The translations under genes were made by a program, and so were the position numbers. A model generated the notes under the pieces. The model searched no databases and was not told where the DNA came from. It was given only the letters and a program-made list of their open reading frames with translations. DNA of 22,553 nt from Priapulus caudatus. Lineage: Eukaryota; Priapulida; Priapulimorpha; Priapulimorphida; Priapulidae. The stretch spans positions 63,199-85,751 of the forward strand of contig NW_014577575.1 of NCBI RefSeq assembly GCF_000485595.1, written 5' to 3'. Numbering within the stretch: the first letter of the stretch is position 1; every line of letters starts with the position of its first letter. Below, one piece after another: positions 1-10,838 of the stretch.

Positions 1-1480
1 TACGCACGTACATACATACGCTGTTGCATACATGCACGCACGCACGCACGCACGCACGCACGCGCCGTCCGCACGCTGGCGCTCGACCTCCGGTGAGTTT
101 ATGAGGCGCGCTCACGCGGCGAAAGCGTGGTAAGTGCGACCGTCACGGGCGGGTCATGTTCACGTAGTTACGTGCTTCTCGCCTGCTGCCACACACTGCT
201 GCAGATAATATAACACATCCGTATATCCTTATATACGTGTTACCGAAAGTGCAGATAAATTATTCAGTGTAAATGCCGAGGCTGCAGCTTAGATATTCAG
301 TGTGACACCGCGTCTGCATATGTATATGCAATTGAATGCGTTGTGAACGAGAAAATTTTTTATGAGAAAACTCTTAGACTCCGGATATAATACGATTGGG
401 AGACAAGTCGACACTGACGTTTGGCTCGAGATTGAGATATCTCACACGCCGTGTGTTTGTGTGGGAAGGCGACAGAAATAATTTTACATGCACTATGCGG
501 CTGACGCTTCGCGCATGTTATATGTCGATGCTACAAACAGGCGGGCCAGGATGTCAGACTCTCCTGATCAATTCTTGATGCCTAGACTGCATTGATAGCA
601 TTGACATTAGGCAGTGAAAGTGATACTGGTGCTTTAGCTAAACATTAGCGGGCCCGCTGTTCCGTAATGTCTCCGAACGGTTTTTCGTGCGAGCGCTTTC
701 CGTGCGGTATGTACTGTAGGGGCGAAGGGGGAGGGTGAGAGTGTGGAGGTCATTTTTGTCAATTCGGCATCGGTTTCGCTTTCTCGTTGTTTAAATAGCA
801 TCCCAGGGATGTGAGTTGAAATCGAGGAGGAGGAGGAGGAGGAGGAGGAGGAGGAGGAGGCGGAGGCTGGTATGGTTGCATGGTGGCAGCGAGCGCGCAG
901 GCCTGGTGCTGACGCTGCTGCATCTATAACATCGGCGAAATATGTGAGACTAGAAACGATGGCAATTAAATCAGCTGGTCCTCTTTAAGCGCCCCGCCGA
1001 GCCCGTCCTTTTAATGAGTTGCTTATATTCATAACAAAGTGTGTTGTGATTTTTAAATCTCTATTGCGTGCTAGCAACAGCGTAAAAGAAGGATTTCGCG
1101 AAAGCTATAACGAGAACCAGCGCGTTTCGACAATGGATTTTTAACTCGATGCCTAATATTTTGAACGTGGAGAGTACGTCGCGCAATGATATCGCTGGAT
1201 TAGTAGAGCAGGTGTACGTATAAGTATAATTACACGCGTGTGCCGAATGTCAGAGGGGGAAAAACAAGTGTATAGACACTGGCACTTCGAGCTTGTTTAT
1301 TTTCAACGTCAAAAATGTTGTACAAACAGTTTCCGCATCGGCGCGTTTCGGCGTGGAAGTAATTGCGGCGTAGCGAACAGACTGTGAACCATCTGTTTCG
1401 AAACTTTCCCGTGTTTGAGAAGCTTCTGATCAGCGGCGATGCTGAGAGCGAGAGCGAGAGGATGCTGAGGGCTAATTCTA
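1..1480. other. Non-coding stretch with a GCAC run and a GAG run
   Basis: A GCAC tetranucleotide run lies at about 34-62, and a GAG/GGA run of 12 triplets at 825-860. The small frame at 396-578 has no recognisable feature. Nothing else resembles an exon or RNA gene. Confidence 0.6.

Positions 1481-1518
<38 letters not shown>
1481..1518 (+). repeat. GA dinucleotide run
   Basis: Short, nearly pure AG repeats lead into the 36-bp minisatellite, whose units contain the same GAGAGAGA core. This suggests where the minisatellite came from. Confidence 0.9.
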
Positions 1519-1525
<7 letters not shown>

Positions 1526-1527
1526 AG

Positions 1528-2890
1528 AACGCGGGTGCTGTGGGAGGATGCTGTGAGAGAGGGCGGGGATGCTGTGGGAGGATGCTGTGAGAGAGAGGGC
1601 GAGGTGCTGTGGGAGGATGCTGTGAGAGAGAGGGCGAGGTGCTGTGGGAGGATGCTGTGAGAGAGAGGGCGGGGGTGCTGTGGGAGGATGCTGTAGAGAG
1701 AGGCGCGGGGGTGCTGTGGGAGGGATGCTGTGAGAGAGAGGACGGGGGGTGCTGGGGGGATGCTGTGAGAGAGAGGGCGGGGGTGCTGTGGGAGGATGCT
1801 GTGAGAGAGAGGGCAGGGGTGCTGTGGGAGGAATGCTGTGAGAGAGAGGGCGGGGTGCTGTGGGAGGAATGCTGTGAGAGAGAGGGCGGGGTGCTGTGGG
1901 AGGATGCTCGTGAGAGAGAGGGCAGAGGGTGCTGTGGAGGATGCTGTGAGAGAGAGCGGCGGGGGTGCTGTGGGAGGATGCTGTGAGAGAGAGGGCGGGG
2001 GTGCTGGGGAGGATGCTGTGAGAGAGAGGCGGGGGGCTGTGGGAGGATGCTGTGAGAGAGAGGGCGGGGGTGCTGTGGGAGGATTGCTGTGAGAGAGAGG
2101 GCGGCGGGAGTGCTGTGGGGAGGAATGCTGTGAGAGAGAGGGCGGGGCGGTGCTGTGGGAGGATGCTGTGAGAGAGCAGGGCGGGAGGTGCTGGGGGGAT
2201 GCTGTGAGAGAGAGGGCGGGGGTGCTGTGGGAGGACTGCTGTGAGAGAGAGGGCGGGGTGCTGTGGGAGGATGCTGTGAGAGAGAGGGCGGGGGTGCTGT
2301 GGGAGGATGCTGTGAGAGAGAGGGCGGGGGTGCCTGTGGGAAGGATGCTGGTAGAAGAGAGGGCGGGGTGCTGTGGGAGGATGGCTGTGAGAGAGGAGGG
2401 CGGGGGTGCTTGTGGGAGGATGCTGTGAGAGAGAGGCGGGGGTGCTGTGGGAGGATGCTGTGAGAGAGAGGGCGCGGGGTGCTGTGGGAGATGCTGTGGA
2501 GAGAGCGGGCGGGGGTGGCTGTGGGAGGATGCTGTGAGAGAGAGGCGGCAGGGTGCTGTGGGGAGGATGCTGGCGAGAGAGAGGGCGGGGGTGCTGTGGG
2601 AGGAATGCTGTGAGAGAGAGGGCGGGGATGCTGTGGGAGGAAGCTGTGGAGAGAGAGGCGCGGCTGGTGGGAGATGCTGTGGAGAGAGAGGGCGGGGGGC
2701 TGTGGGAGGATGCTGTGAGAGAGAGGGCGGGGTGCTAGTGGAGAGAGAGGGCAGGGGGTGACTGTGAGAGAGAGGCGCGGGGGTGCTGTGAGAGAGAGAG
2801 AGGGCGGGCGGTGCTGGTGGGAGGATGCTGTGAGAGAGAGGGCAGGGGTGCTGTGAGAGAGAGAGAGGGCGGGGGTGCTGTGGGACGATG
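1528..2890 (+). repeat. G-rich 36-bp minisatellite, roughly 37 units
   Basis: Each unit has GCTGTGGGAGGATGCTGTGA, then GAGAGAGGGC, then a run of 3-6 G and a T. The array spans about 1.36 kb. Thirty-six bases is 12 codons, so the + strand reads as GVLWEDAVRERA repeats in several frames and the - strand as a 554-residue Ser/His/Pro/Leu repeat (1230-2894). Neither is credible protein: units differ mainly by one-base changes in G-run length that break the frame, and no conserved domain is present. The array merges on its right into GA-rich DNA. Confidence 0.95.
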
Positions 2891-3345
2891 CCAAGAGAGA
2901 TAGAGAGTGTGTGTGTGTGAGAGAGAGAGAAGAGCAGAAGAGTAAGCGCGGGTTTGCTTTGGAAAAGAGTGAGAGAGGCAGTGATGCCGTGTGGGAGAAT
3001 GTTTATGCGGAAGAGATACTGAGAGTAGAGAGAAGAAGAGAGAGAAGAGTCAGTGCCGAAGAGTAGAATGCTGATGCTAGGAAAGCATGCGCAGGTGAGA
3101 AAGGCACGAGAGAGGAGGGGGATGCGTGTGCGAGTGTGGGATTGGAGAGAGAGTGATGATGCTTTGGGAGACAGGCTGGAGAGAGGTAGAGAGAGAGGAG
3201 AGGGAGTACAGAGAGAGAGTAGAGAGAGAGAGAGAAGAGGATAGAGTAGAGAGAGAGAGAGGAGAAGAGAGAGAGAGAGAGAGATGAGAGCAGGCAGAGA
3301 GAGAGAGAGAGTGAGAGAGTAGCGAGAGAGAGAGAGAGAGAGAGA

Positions 3346-3381
<36 letters not shown>

Positions 3382-3395
3382 GAGAGAGAGAGAAG

Positions 3396-3461
<66 letters not shown>

Positions 3462-3485
3462 CGAGAGAGAGAGAGACGAGAAGAG

Positions 3486-3530
<45 letters not shown>

Positions 3531-3540
3531 GAGAGAGAGC

Positions 3541-3583
<43 letters not shown>

Positions 3584-3590
3584 GAGAGAC

Positions 3591-3626
<36 letters not shown>

Positions 3627-3665
3627 TACGAGAGAGAATGAGAGAGAGCGCGCGCTAGAGAGAGG
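2891..3665 (+). repeat. Polypurine GA-rich tract, nearly pure GA from about 3180
   Basis: Purine-only DNA with GA repeats and occasional C or T runs for nearly 500 bases from 3180. 2891-3180 is a looser GA-rich transition. The long Ser/Leu open frames on the - strand (3003-3542, 3077-3706) are translations of CTCTCT and are not genes. Confidence 0.95.
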
Positions 3666-5145
3666 GGGATGCTGCGCGAGTGGGGGGGGGGAGAATTCGC
3701 TGTCATAATTAATTCATTGTGTGCCCGGCGAGTGACTGCCAGTGCTGGTTAGCAGTGAATCGCGTGGTGCTTACCCGTAAAACTCAACTCGCTGCTCCGC
3801 CGCCAGATGATGCGGAGGCTGAGCGATGTTAATTGATGGTAATCATCGGGCACGCGTGCCTGTGATATCAGAAGTGAAGCCCGAGGGCTTCAGCCGCCGT
3901 GTGGTTGAAAGATGAGATTACGTGCGTGTGGTTCATTTTTTCATCAATTTTAAATTTCCGGTTTATTTATGGCTTTCATTCGTCAAATTCGCATCTCTTC
4001 GTTGGGATGGAGTGTGAATATTATTTTTATTTATTTTAATGCAACAAGAAAACCTCCGTCTAGTAGCTACAATGCTCATATGTAGTGTTGTGATCGTATA
4101 AATGATAAAATATTTAGTTTATTTTTTTAGCATTTTCGGCTCCGTCGTAATTTCGTATTGGTGTTGACGTATCGCGATTCTATTTTGCCCTTATTTCCGA
4201 ATTCGGTGATATCATAATGATACAGCTAGGTCAATGCATCAGCACTTGCCTCTAGATAAAGCTGTGTGCGCTGCAGCGAATTTATAAATAGTTGTTTGAA
4301 AGTTTTTCGTTTCATTGCGATGATAAATGGCTACAAATACGAGTGGCGAAACAAATTTGTTGTTGAGTTGCGAGGCTAATTCACCGACTAGCGACTAGGC
4401 GCCTGTGCGGTGTAGAGTTTTAAGTTTCTATAGTCGGGTCCGCGTTGTTGTTTTCCTCCTTATAGATTACCCGCATGGGAGCTATGCCACGAAGTAGTCC
4501 CTGTGGAGCAGTCTAGATTTTAAGCTCTTGTAAAATGTTGCATTATGGATCGCGGTAATATAGGGGAAGCGTATATCGTAATAGGTACGAGAGCTCTGCA
4601 TAAATTGCAATAAATGCGGTCTTTGTACTTATTTTTCGTGTCTAGTATAATTCGAAATAACGGCCCATTTTCAAAATGTTGATTGTCTTTTAGCAGTGAC
4701 TGTACGTGGTAGTTGCGCGTAAAAACACATTACTATATATATACGCGAATAAGCTCGCGCAACATCCGCGCGCTATTTACTTATACGTGCTAAAATGATA
4801 AATGATGCTAGAAATACGAGTATAAGTAGAGACATAATCATTAATCAGAGAAAGACAGCGAGAGAAAGAGAAATCAAGAGAGAGAGAGGAAGAGAGCGCA
4901 AGAGCAAAACCGAGAGAGAGTAAAAGAACGCGGTAGTGAGCGAATGGGAAAAAGAGAGCGAGAGCGAGAGAGAGAGAGATTGGCGGGCAAATATATAGCA
5001 AAAGTTTCTGCATACTGGGTCTCTCACTTCGCATCTCACTAATAACCCCTAAGTTTGAGAGCGTCATTATATATGCATCCGTACATCGTGTACGTACGTG
5101 TGCTAGCGTGTCAGTCACTTCATATTAAGACTGAATGACACGCAC
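3666..5145. other. Non-coding, largely unique DNA with a degenerate GA patch
   Basis: 3700-4840 is ordinary AT-leaning sequence with no supportable gene or repeat. 4845-4979 is an imperfect GA-rich patch on the + strand. The - strand frame 4777-5118 comes mostly from that patch. Confidence 0.6.
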
Positions 5146-5222
5146 CACACGCACGCTCACACACACGCGCGCACGTACTCACACACGCGTACTGACTCTG
5201 TCACACACACACACACACACGC
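5146..5222 (+). repeat. CA/CG alternating microsatellite
   Basis: CACACACGCGCGCAC-type alternating purine-pyrimidine repeat ending in a pure CA run at about 5201-5219. Such DNA can adopt Z-form. Confidence 0.85.
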
Positions 5223-5555
5223 GAGCGCACTCTCCTACACATGAACACACAACTTCCTCTAGCATCTTCGTGATCACCGGAGAACGTTCGTTGCCCGTAA
5301 AGGAGGCAGCAGCAGCGTGATGTATAGCAGAAACCGATCATTTAAGCAGACATTTAATGTATTACTGCGAGAAAAACTGCCCGGTGCATGGCGTCATTAG
5401 GAGGGGATAGGGCGTCTGCCTAGGCAACTGCCGCGCATTTACCGCGCGAAGCTGAGATATGTTATATGGCTGCATGAGCTGCGAGGGCCATTAAACATGC
5501 TGTGCCTCACTGAAGCACCTTCGGACAGATACAGGCGTCCTTTATCTTCTCTCTT

Positions 5556-5812
5556 TCGCATTCTCATTCATCTCTTTCTCATTCTCATTCTACTTCTAGT
5601 AGAATCTACATATTCTTATTCTCATTCTCATCCTCATCCTCTCTCTCATTCTCATTCTCATTCTCATCCTCATCCTCTCTCTCATTCTCATTCTCATTCT
5701 CAACCTCATCATCTCCCTCATCCTCATTCTCATTCTCATCTTCATTCTCATTCTCATTCTTATTCTCATTCTTATTCTAATTCTCATTGATTCCCATTCT
5801 CATTCTTCTCAT
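5556..5812 (+). repeat. CTCATT hexanucleotide array with a 36-bp higher-order unit
   Basis: TCATTC and TCATCC hexamers fill about 250 bases. A block of two TCATCC, one TCTCTC and three TCATTC occurs at 5628 and again at 5664, giving a 36-bp higher-order repeat. The + strand Ser/His frame (5497-5790) and - strand Arg/Met frame (5596-5787) are by-products of it. Confidence 0.9.
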
Positions 5813-6725
5813 TTGGCATCTTTCTGAGGGACAAACTTTATACATAGGGTATGTGTGCGTGTTATAATAACGCGGGGTTGTTTGTATTATAATGGTCGTA
5901 TATGTACATACAATAGGGGCAAAAAATAATAACTAAATTAATACTAACAAATTTTTCCTTCTGATTAGTAATAATCTTAATTATGATCACGGGGATAGTC
6001 ACAACATTGACAGCGCTAACACAAAACGATCAGTATATCGCTCCATAACTAATATAAGCAGTATAACACAGTATTCCTCACTTCCATGCTCGCTGGGTCG
6101 GTCGGTCGTTCGCTCGCGCGCACGTTAACATTTGCAATAATATTTTCCTTCCGTCCTGTCGCGCGAGGCACGTATTGAATGCATTGCATACACACACGCA
6201 CGCATATATACAAACACGCGCGCACGCACACTCGCACACAGAGAGAGAGAAATTAAAAATAGATAGAGAACCTGTGCGAGGAGATTTCTTGTCGGGAGAT
6301 TTTACGATGGACGGCGGGTACTTAGCGGCGTCAGCTGCTGATGACTATGCCACGGTTACGCGATCAATTTCACACACAAGCGCCCCAGAACGTACACACA
6401 CATGCGTCTTGAGTCCCAATGAATAACATCATACTAAATATATTCAAAACGTATTCAACTAAATAAATGAATGATATGTGAATGTAAATGCACACAGTGT
6501 GTTGAACGCGAGCGTTTGTCCGCGGCACACAGGCGGAATAAGGAGGCGATGTCGTGTGTCTAGGCAAACATTCATACCAATAATGATTTTATTTAAAAAA
6601 AGTGGGCTTCATTTACTTCGTTCATTCTATGTCTGCTTTTCATATTAATCGTTAAAACGGTCCAAAACGCACATACGCACATACATATATACAAATATAC
6701 ATATACATAATATTATATATACATG

Positions 6726-6757
<32 letters not shown>

Positions 6758-6946
6758 TGAGGAGCAATTAGGCGCACACGCTGGTCACCGTCGTCTCGAT
6801 GCTATCGCAGTGTAAATGCCGTGTTTGGCAAACAGATATTACAGCGTAGAATAACAAGTCAGCATGGTCAGCGTGTGAGCGCAGCTGCGGTTGGTTTAGC
6901 GCGGGGATATTTCTGATCCGCTAGCGCAGCGGGGACAGGTGGCATC

Positions 6947-6949
<3 letters not shown>
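5813..6949. other. Non-coding stretch with CA and GTGC microsatellites
   Basis: It contains a CA/CG-rich run (6186-6252) and a GTGC tetranucleotide run (6724-6759). A 40-codon frame from the ATG at 6307 (MDGGYLAASAADDYATVTRS...) has balanced composition but no recognised family and is probably chance. No other feature is visible. Confidence 0.55.

Positions 6950-6982
<33 letters not shown>
6950..6982 (+). repeat. CTG trinucleotide run, 11 perfect copies
   Basis: Eleven uninterrupted CTG triplets, directly abutting the 20-bp minisatellite. There is no sign that it is translated. Confidence 0.95.
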
Positions 6983-6983
<1 letters not shown>

Positions 6984-7310
6984 CTTCAGTAGTACTGCGA
7001 TGGCTTCCTCTGTATAGTGGTGACTTCCGTAGTGCTGTGATACCTTCCTCTGTACTGTTATAGCTTCCTTTATGCTGCGATAGGTTTCTCCTGTATTGTG
7101 ATGGCTTCCTCTGTATTGCGATAGCTTCCCCTGTAAGGCAATGTGTTTCTCCGTACCTTTATAGCTTCTTCTGTACTATGATGGCTTCTTTTTCTACCAT
7201 GGTAGCTTCTCCTGTACTGCAACGGGTTTCTCTGCACTCTAATAGCTTCCTCTGTGCTGTAGCGGCTTTCTATGTACTGTGATGGCATTTCTCCTCCTCC
7301 ACTGTGATGG
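6983..7310 (+). repeat. 20-bp minisatellite, about 16 diverged units
   Basis: Units approximate ATAGCTTCCTCTGTACTGTG with substitutions and occasional one-base gaps. The - strand frame at 7070-7288 shows a matching 20-residue periodicity (RSYHGRKRSHHSTEEA-type), because three units make 60 bases. Divergence is by substitution, so this array looks older than the 1.5-2.9 kb one. Confidence 0.9.
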
Positions 7311-7452
7311 AATCAGCTCAGTTAGTCAGCTGCGCGCCATACGATTGGACTCTGCCCCGCTGAGAGGAAATGTCAACAGGGCCCTGGCGGTACCTGGTGT
7401 TGACAGCGCGAGGGAAGCCTGACGATGTTGGAATGCTGGTCCGAAGGCGGGG

Positions 7453-7622
7453 GCATGCGCGTGCAACCGGCGCACGTGTTTTTCACCAGGGAAGTGGGGA
7501 AGGGGAGGAGGGAGAGGGAGGAGGGAGGGGAAGAGGAGGAGGAAGGGGCATGCGAGCAACTGGCGCGCGTGTTTTTCACCAGGGAAGGGGAGGAAGGGGA
7601 GGAGGGAGGGGAGGAGGGGGGG
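7453..7622 (+). repeat. Two-copy 95-bp tandem duplication ending in purine-rich tracts
   Basis: GCATGCG...GTGTTTTTCACCAGGGAA occurs at 7453 and again at 7548, each followed by a GGA/GGGA-rich tract. The open frames on both strands (7326-7660) follow the repeat and show nothing recognisable. Confidence 0.85.
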
Positions 7623-7910
7623 GGCACTCGGTCAGCATCGTAAATCGTCAGAAATCCTAAGAAAGACTTGCTCGGCTTTACAACCTACAATGAGTGTTAG
7701 TAGAGGAGGAAGGATTTTTACGTCTCCCCCTCTCCTGTCCACAAGCTGGTAGCCTGTGTTAATAAAAGGAAATTATTAGTATAGTCGGTTACAGACGTGA
7801 TTCGGCCCGGCTACGTAAAAGTGATTTTGTAATTAGTAATAGTAGTAAAAAATATCTTGATGAGTGAGTAAAAAACGTGAGTGGATCTGAATGGACTGAG
7901 TGATCAGCTC
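7623..7910. other. Non-coding stretch with no recognised feature
   Basis: Mixed-composition sequence without splice-bounded open frames or repeats. Confidence 0.5.
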
Positions 7911-8066
7911 TAATGTAATGTAATGTAACGTAACGCAATGTAATGTATGTAATGTAACGTAACGTCACGTAACGTAGTGTAATGTGATGTAATTTCATGT
8001 AACGCTTACGCAATTGTAACGTAAGGTAATGTAATGTAATGTAACGTTACGTAACGTAATGTAGTA
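7911..8066 (+). repeat. GTAAY pentanucleotide array
   Basis: About 30 units of GTAAT or GTAAC with occasional variants (GTCAC, GTAGT, GTGAT). ACGT recurs throughout. The array ends exactly at the target-site duplication of the mobile element at 8068. Confidence 0.9.
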
Positions 8067-8067
8067 T

Positions 8068-8495
8068 CATGGTTCGCACAGTCCTTGAAAAGTCCTTGAG
8101 TTTGAGGGGAGTCCTGGAAAAGTACTTGAATTTAGTAAATGTTGATTTTGCGCTTGAAAAGTCCTTGAATTTCATGAAAATGCCCTTGAATTCTTAGAAA
8201 GAATCCTTGCCTGTAATAAAAAGAAATTTTGTACCATCAATAATGTGCAAACCTACACGATAGACAGTTAAATGATGATCACAAATTACAGTAAGTCAGT
8301 AAAATACGTCAGTAAATCAAGGTATGTTGTAGAAGTGACAGTGATTAAGAATGGGGTTATTATTAAATTAATCCAGGTATGTTTTGTTCTGTGTATGAAT
8401 TCCGATAAAATGTCCGATAAAATGTCCTTGAATTTCCGATAAAATGTCCTTGAAAAGTCCTTGAAAAAATGTTCAGTCCTCCTGTATGAACCATG
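8068..8495. mobile_element. 428-bp non-autonomous DNA element with short TIRs and 5-bp target duplication
   Basis: The left end reads CATGGTTCGCACAG and the right end, reverse-complemented, CATGGTTCATACAG: 14 bases with two mismatches. AGTAT occurs directly outside both ends (8063-8067 and 8496-8500), as expected for a 5-bp target-site duplication. The interior carries repeated GTCCTTGAAAAGTCCTTGAA and GATAAAATGTCCTTGAA motifs near both ends and an AT-rich middle. No frame suggests a transposase. The superfamily is unassigned; Transib makes 5-bp duplications, but these ends do not show its usual CAC start. Confidence 0.75.
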
Positions 8496-8500
8496 AGTAT

Positions 8501-9737
8501 GAAAGCAGGCTGACCGACTGTAATGTGTGCGATGCCGATAGCTGCAGCGGTTGGAAGCCGTGGCCGGCTACTGTCTCACGTGTTACGTGGCATAGCTCCG
8601 CGCGTGAATGAAGCCCTACTGCATCCGTGCGGTAATTGTTCACCGCTTAATCGGGACGTTTTCGTAGTTCCCGCCATGTCCCAATAAAGCGGGGACCAGT
8701 GTATACTATCTACATGCTGGTATAACAGCTAGTATACTTATACTACTACGTCGATCATAAGTCGTTTTTAGCGGTCGTTTAGCAAGTTTAACGTGGTCGT
8801 GTACGTTTGTAAGCGCCTTGTCGCAGCTTTTGTCAGCTTAGTTGTACCCAGTTGTGTTTCCAGGGTGCCGGGGTGCCGATGTATCTGTCATACAATACAT
8901 GTGTTATTATTTTTGCTACCAAAAATAAACACCCGGTTGATTTCTCTCACCAAAAAAACCGTGTTTTTATTCACCTCCGATCTCGGATCCGACGCGGCGC
9001 GTTTAAATATGCCGCTAGCATCGGTGACTTACGGAAATGTTAAAGGTTTGCGCGGGCTTCGCTAAGTATTCGTAGCATCGCCTGGTTTTTGTGACAATCA
9101 ACGCGCGGGTTTTCTAAACAGTGTGGATGGGAAGAGGGTTGGAATAGATACGAGAGGTAACCCACGCGCTCGCATACTTGAAATTGCGAGGCGAACGGAT
9201 CAGAAACACCAGCCGTATCGGTCCAGTTTTAAACGAAACGGGCTCAAGTCAAATGAGTTTATGGATGTGCTCTATTTTCGAAACGCTAGTGGCGTTGAAA
9301 GTGAGTACAATCATCAATGTTAACAAGAGGTTAACAACGCACAGTAATGATATACGATGGGCCAGATGGCTCATCGTTTCTCCCCAGCTATCACATCCCG
9401 GGCTATCAAGGAAACAAGCCGAATTAGTGGTAATCATATTTCCAGCCTTAGTGAACACTGTAATGGCCATCCGGACCATCATAACAAAGAATTGGCTAGG
9501 GTCATTCAGATGCAGTCTGGATGTTATTTGGTTTACATTGGCTGTAACTGGTGACCAAATACGGAAGCTACTGATCCTTCTGGTCCTCTATACTTCATAC
9601 TACGTCTGTGAGGAAGGTTCCAGTTTAAAATCGTCGTTCGAGTTTCGATCCCATTGTCCCCCAGTGTGCGTCTGAGATTCCGTACATTCCAGACGAAACT
9701 CATCTTCCAGTGCACTCAGCAGTAGTCAGTAACAGTG

Positions 9738-9738
<1 letters not shown>
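8501..9738. other. Unique non-coding stretch with an unexplained hydrophobic frame
   Basis: The 165-codon + frame at 9178-9675 contains a hydrophobic run (LVVIIFPALVNTVMAIRTII, then LLILLVLYTSYYV after a gap) suggesting two membrane segments. No family is recognisable, overlapping frames on both strands are equally long, and no clear splice signals bound it. A decayed gene fragment or chance both remain possible. Apart from the hairpin at 8642, nothing else is supported. Confidence 0.25.
8642..8702. repeat. Hairpin with a pogo/Tigger-like transposon end
   Basis: CCGCTTAATCGGGAC (from about 8644) pairs with GTCCCAATAAAGCGG about 20 bases later. The right side continues GGGACCAGTG then TA. Reverse-complemented it reads TA then CACTGGTCCCCGCTT, which recalls the TA-flanked termini of pogo/Tigger-type mariner elements (from memory). 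No matching opposite end was found nearby, so this may be a solo end or a decayed copy. Confidence 0.4.
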
Positions 9739-9812
<74 letters not shown>

Positions 9813-9838
9813 TGTGTGTGTGCGCGCGCGTGCGTGTT
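9739..9838 (+). repeat. TG run followed by CGTG tetranucleotide run
   Basis: About 28 bases of TG, then about 45 bases of CGTG, then mixed TG/CG. The Cys/Val frames over it are artefacts. Confidence 0.95.
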
Positions 9839-9950
9839 TGTTTGTTTGTGCGTGGGCACTGGGCAGATGTCCGCAGCGGTCGCGGGTTACCATGGCGATG
9901 CTGCCGAATTCCTCGCTAATGCACCGCTAGCCGCGGAGAGCGAAAACACG

Positions 9951-10370
9951 AGTTCTGCCTCCCCTTCTCCCCCATTCACCTCTCCCCCTCTCCCCTTCTC
10001 CCCCATTCACCCTTCTCCCCCATTCATCCCTTCCCTTCTCCTCCATTCACCCCTCCCCCTCTCCCCCGTTCACCCCTCCCTTTCTCCCCCATTCATCTCT
10101 CCCCCTTCTCCCCATTCATCCCTCCCTCTCTCCCCCATTCATCCCTCCCCTTCTCCCTCATTCATTCCTTTCCCTCTCCCCCATTCATCCCTCCCCCTCT
10201 CCCCCATTCACCCCTCTCCCCATTCCCCCATACTCGTCTTTCCCTATTCACATTTCCCATTTACTTTCTGCACTCACCCCTTCTCCTTCCTATCCCTGCC
10301 TGTTCACCCCTTCTCATTCTTATCCCCCTTCTCTCATTCCCCCTTCCCCTCCTTCACCCTCCTTCTCCCC
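9951..10370 (+). repeat. Pyrimidine-rich 23-bp minisatellite, about 11 units, with a degenerate tail
   Basis: CCCCATTCAYCCCTCC recurs with a usual spacing of 23 bases to about 10215; the rest to 10370 is looser CT-rich DNA with TTCACCCCTTCTC motifs. The Pro/Ser frame running 9735-10403 is its translation and shows no domain. Confidence 0.9.
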
Positions 10371-10460
10371 CGTGTAATTTCGTTTGCATCCACGCGCTTG
10401 TAATGAGTCAATCTCATCTGAGCTCACTCCGCAGCGCACTCTAAACGAGGGGACAACCGC

Positions 10461-10530
10461 CGGAGGAGAAGGAGGATGAGGAGGAGGAGAAGGAAGAGGA
10501 GGAGGAGGAGGAGGAGGAGGAGGAGGAGGG
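10461..10530 (+). repeat. GGA trinucleotide run
   Basis: GGAGGA-type repeats with a few GAA/GAT interruptions. It is purine-only and G-rich. Confidence 0.9.
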
Positions 10531-10648
10531 TTGAGCGCTGCAGCAGCAGCTGGATGTGGCGGATGGGATACTGAGGGTCCGCGGGGAGATGACGAATGGG
10601 TCCGAGGGGGGATGTGTGCGCGCTTGTGCAGCAGAGTAGACACGTATT

Positions 10649-10838
<190 letters not shown>

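Noticed and set aside
1230-2894. 554-residue open frame on the - strand (Ser/His/Pro/Leu repeats)
   Set aside because: It is the translation of the 36-bp minisatellite. The + strand is open over the same region in several frames, and unit differences are frame-breaking G-run changes.
5556-5812. CRISPR-like regular spacing in the CTCATT region
   Set aside because: It is a contiguous hexamer array with no unique spacers, in an animal genome.
9630-9660. tRNA T-arm-like GTTCGAGTTTCGATCC
   Set aside because: No acceptor, D-arm or anticodon arm could be folded around it.
9735-10403. 222-residue Cys/Val then Pro/Ser frame
   Set aside because: It is the translation of TG, CGTG and the 23-bp CT-rich minisatellite.
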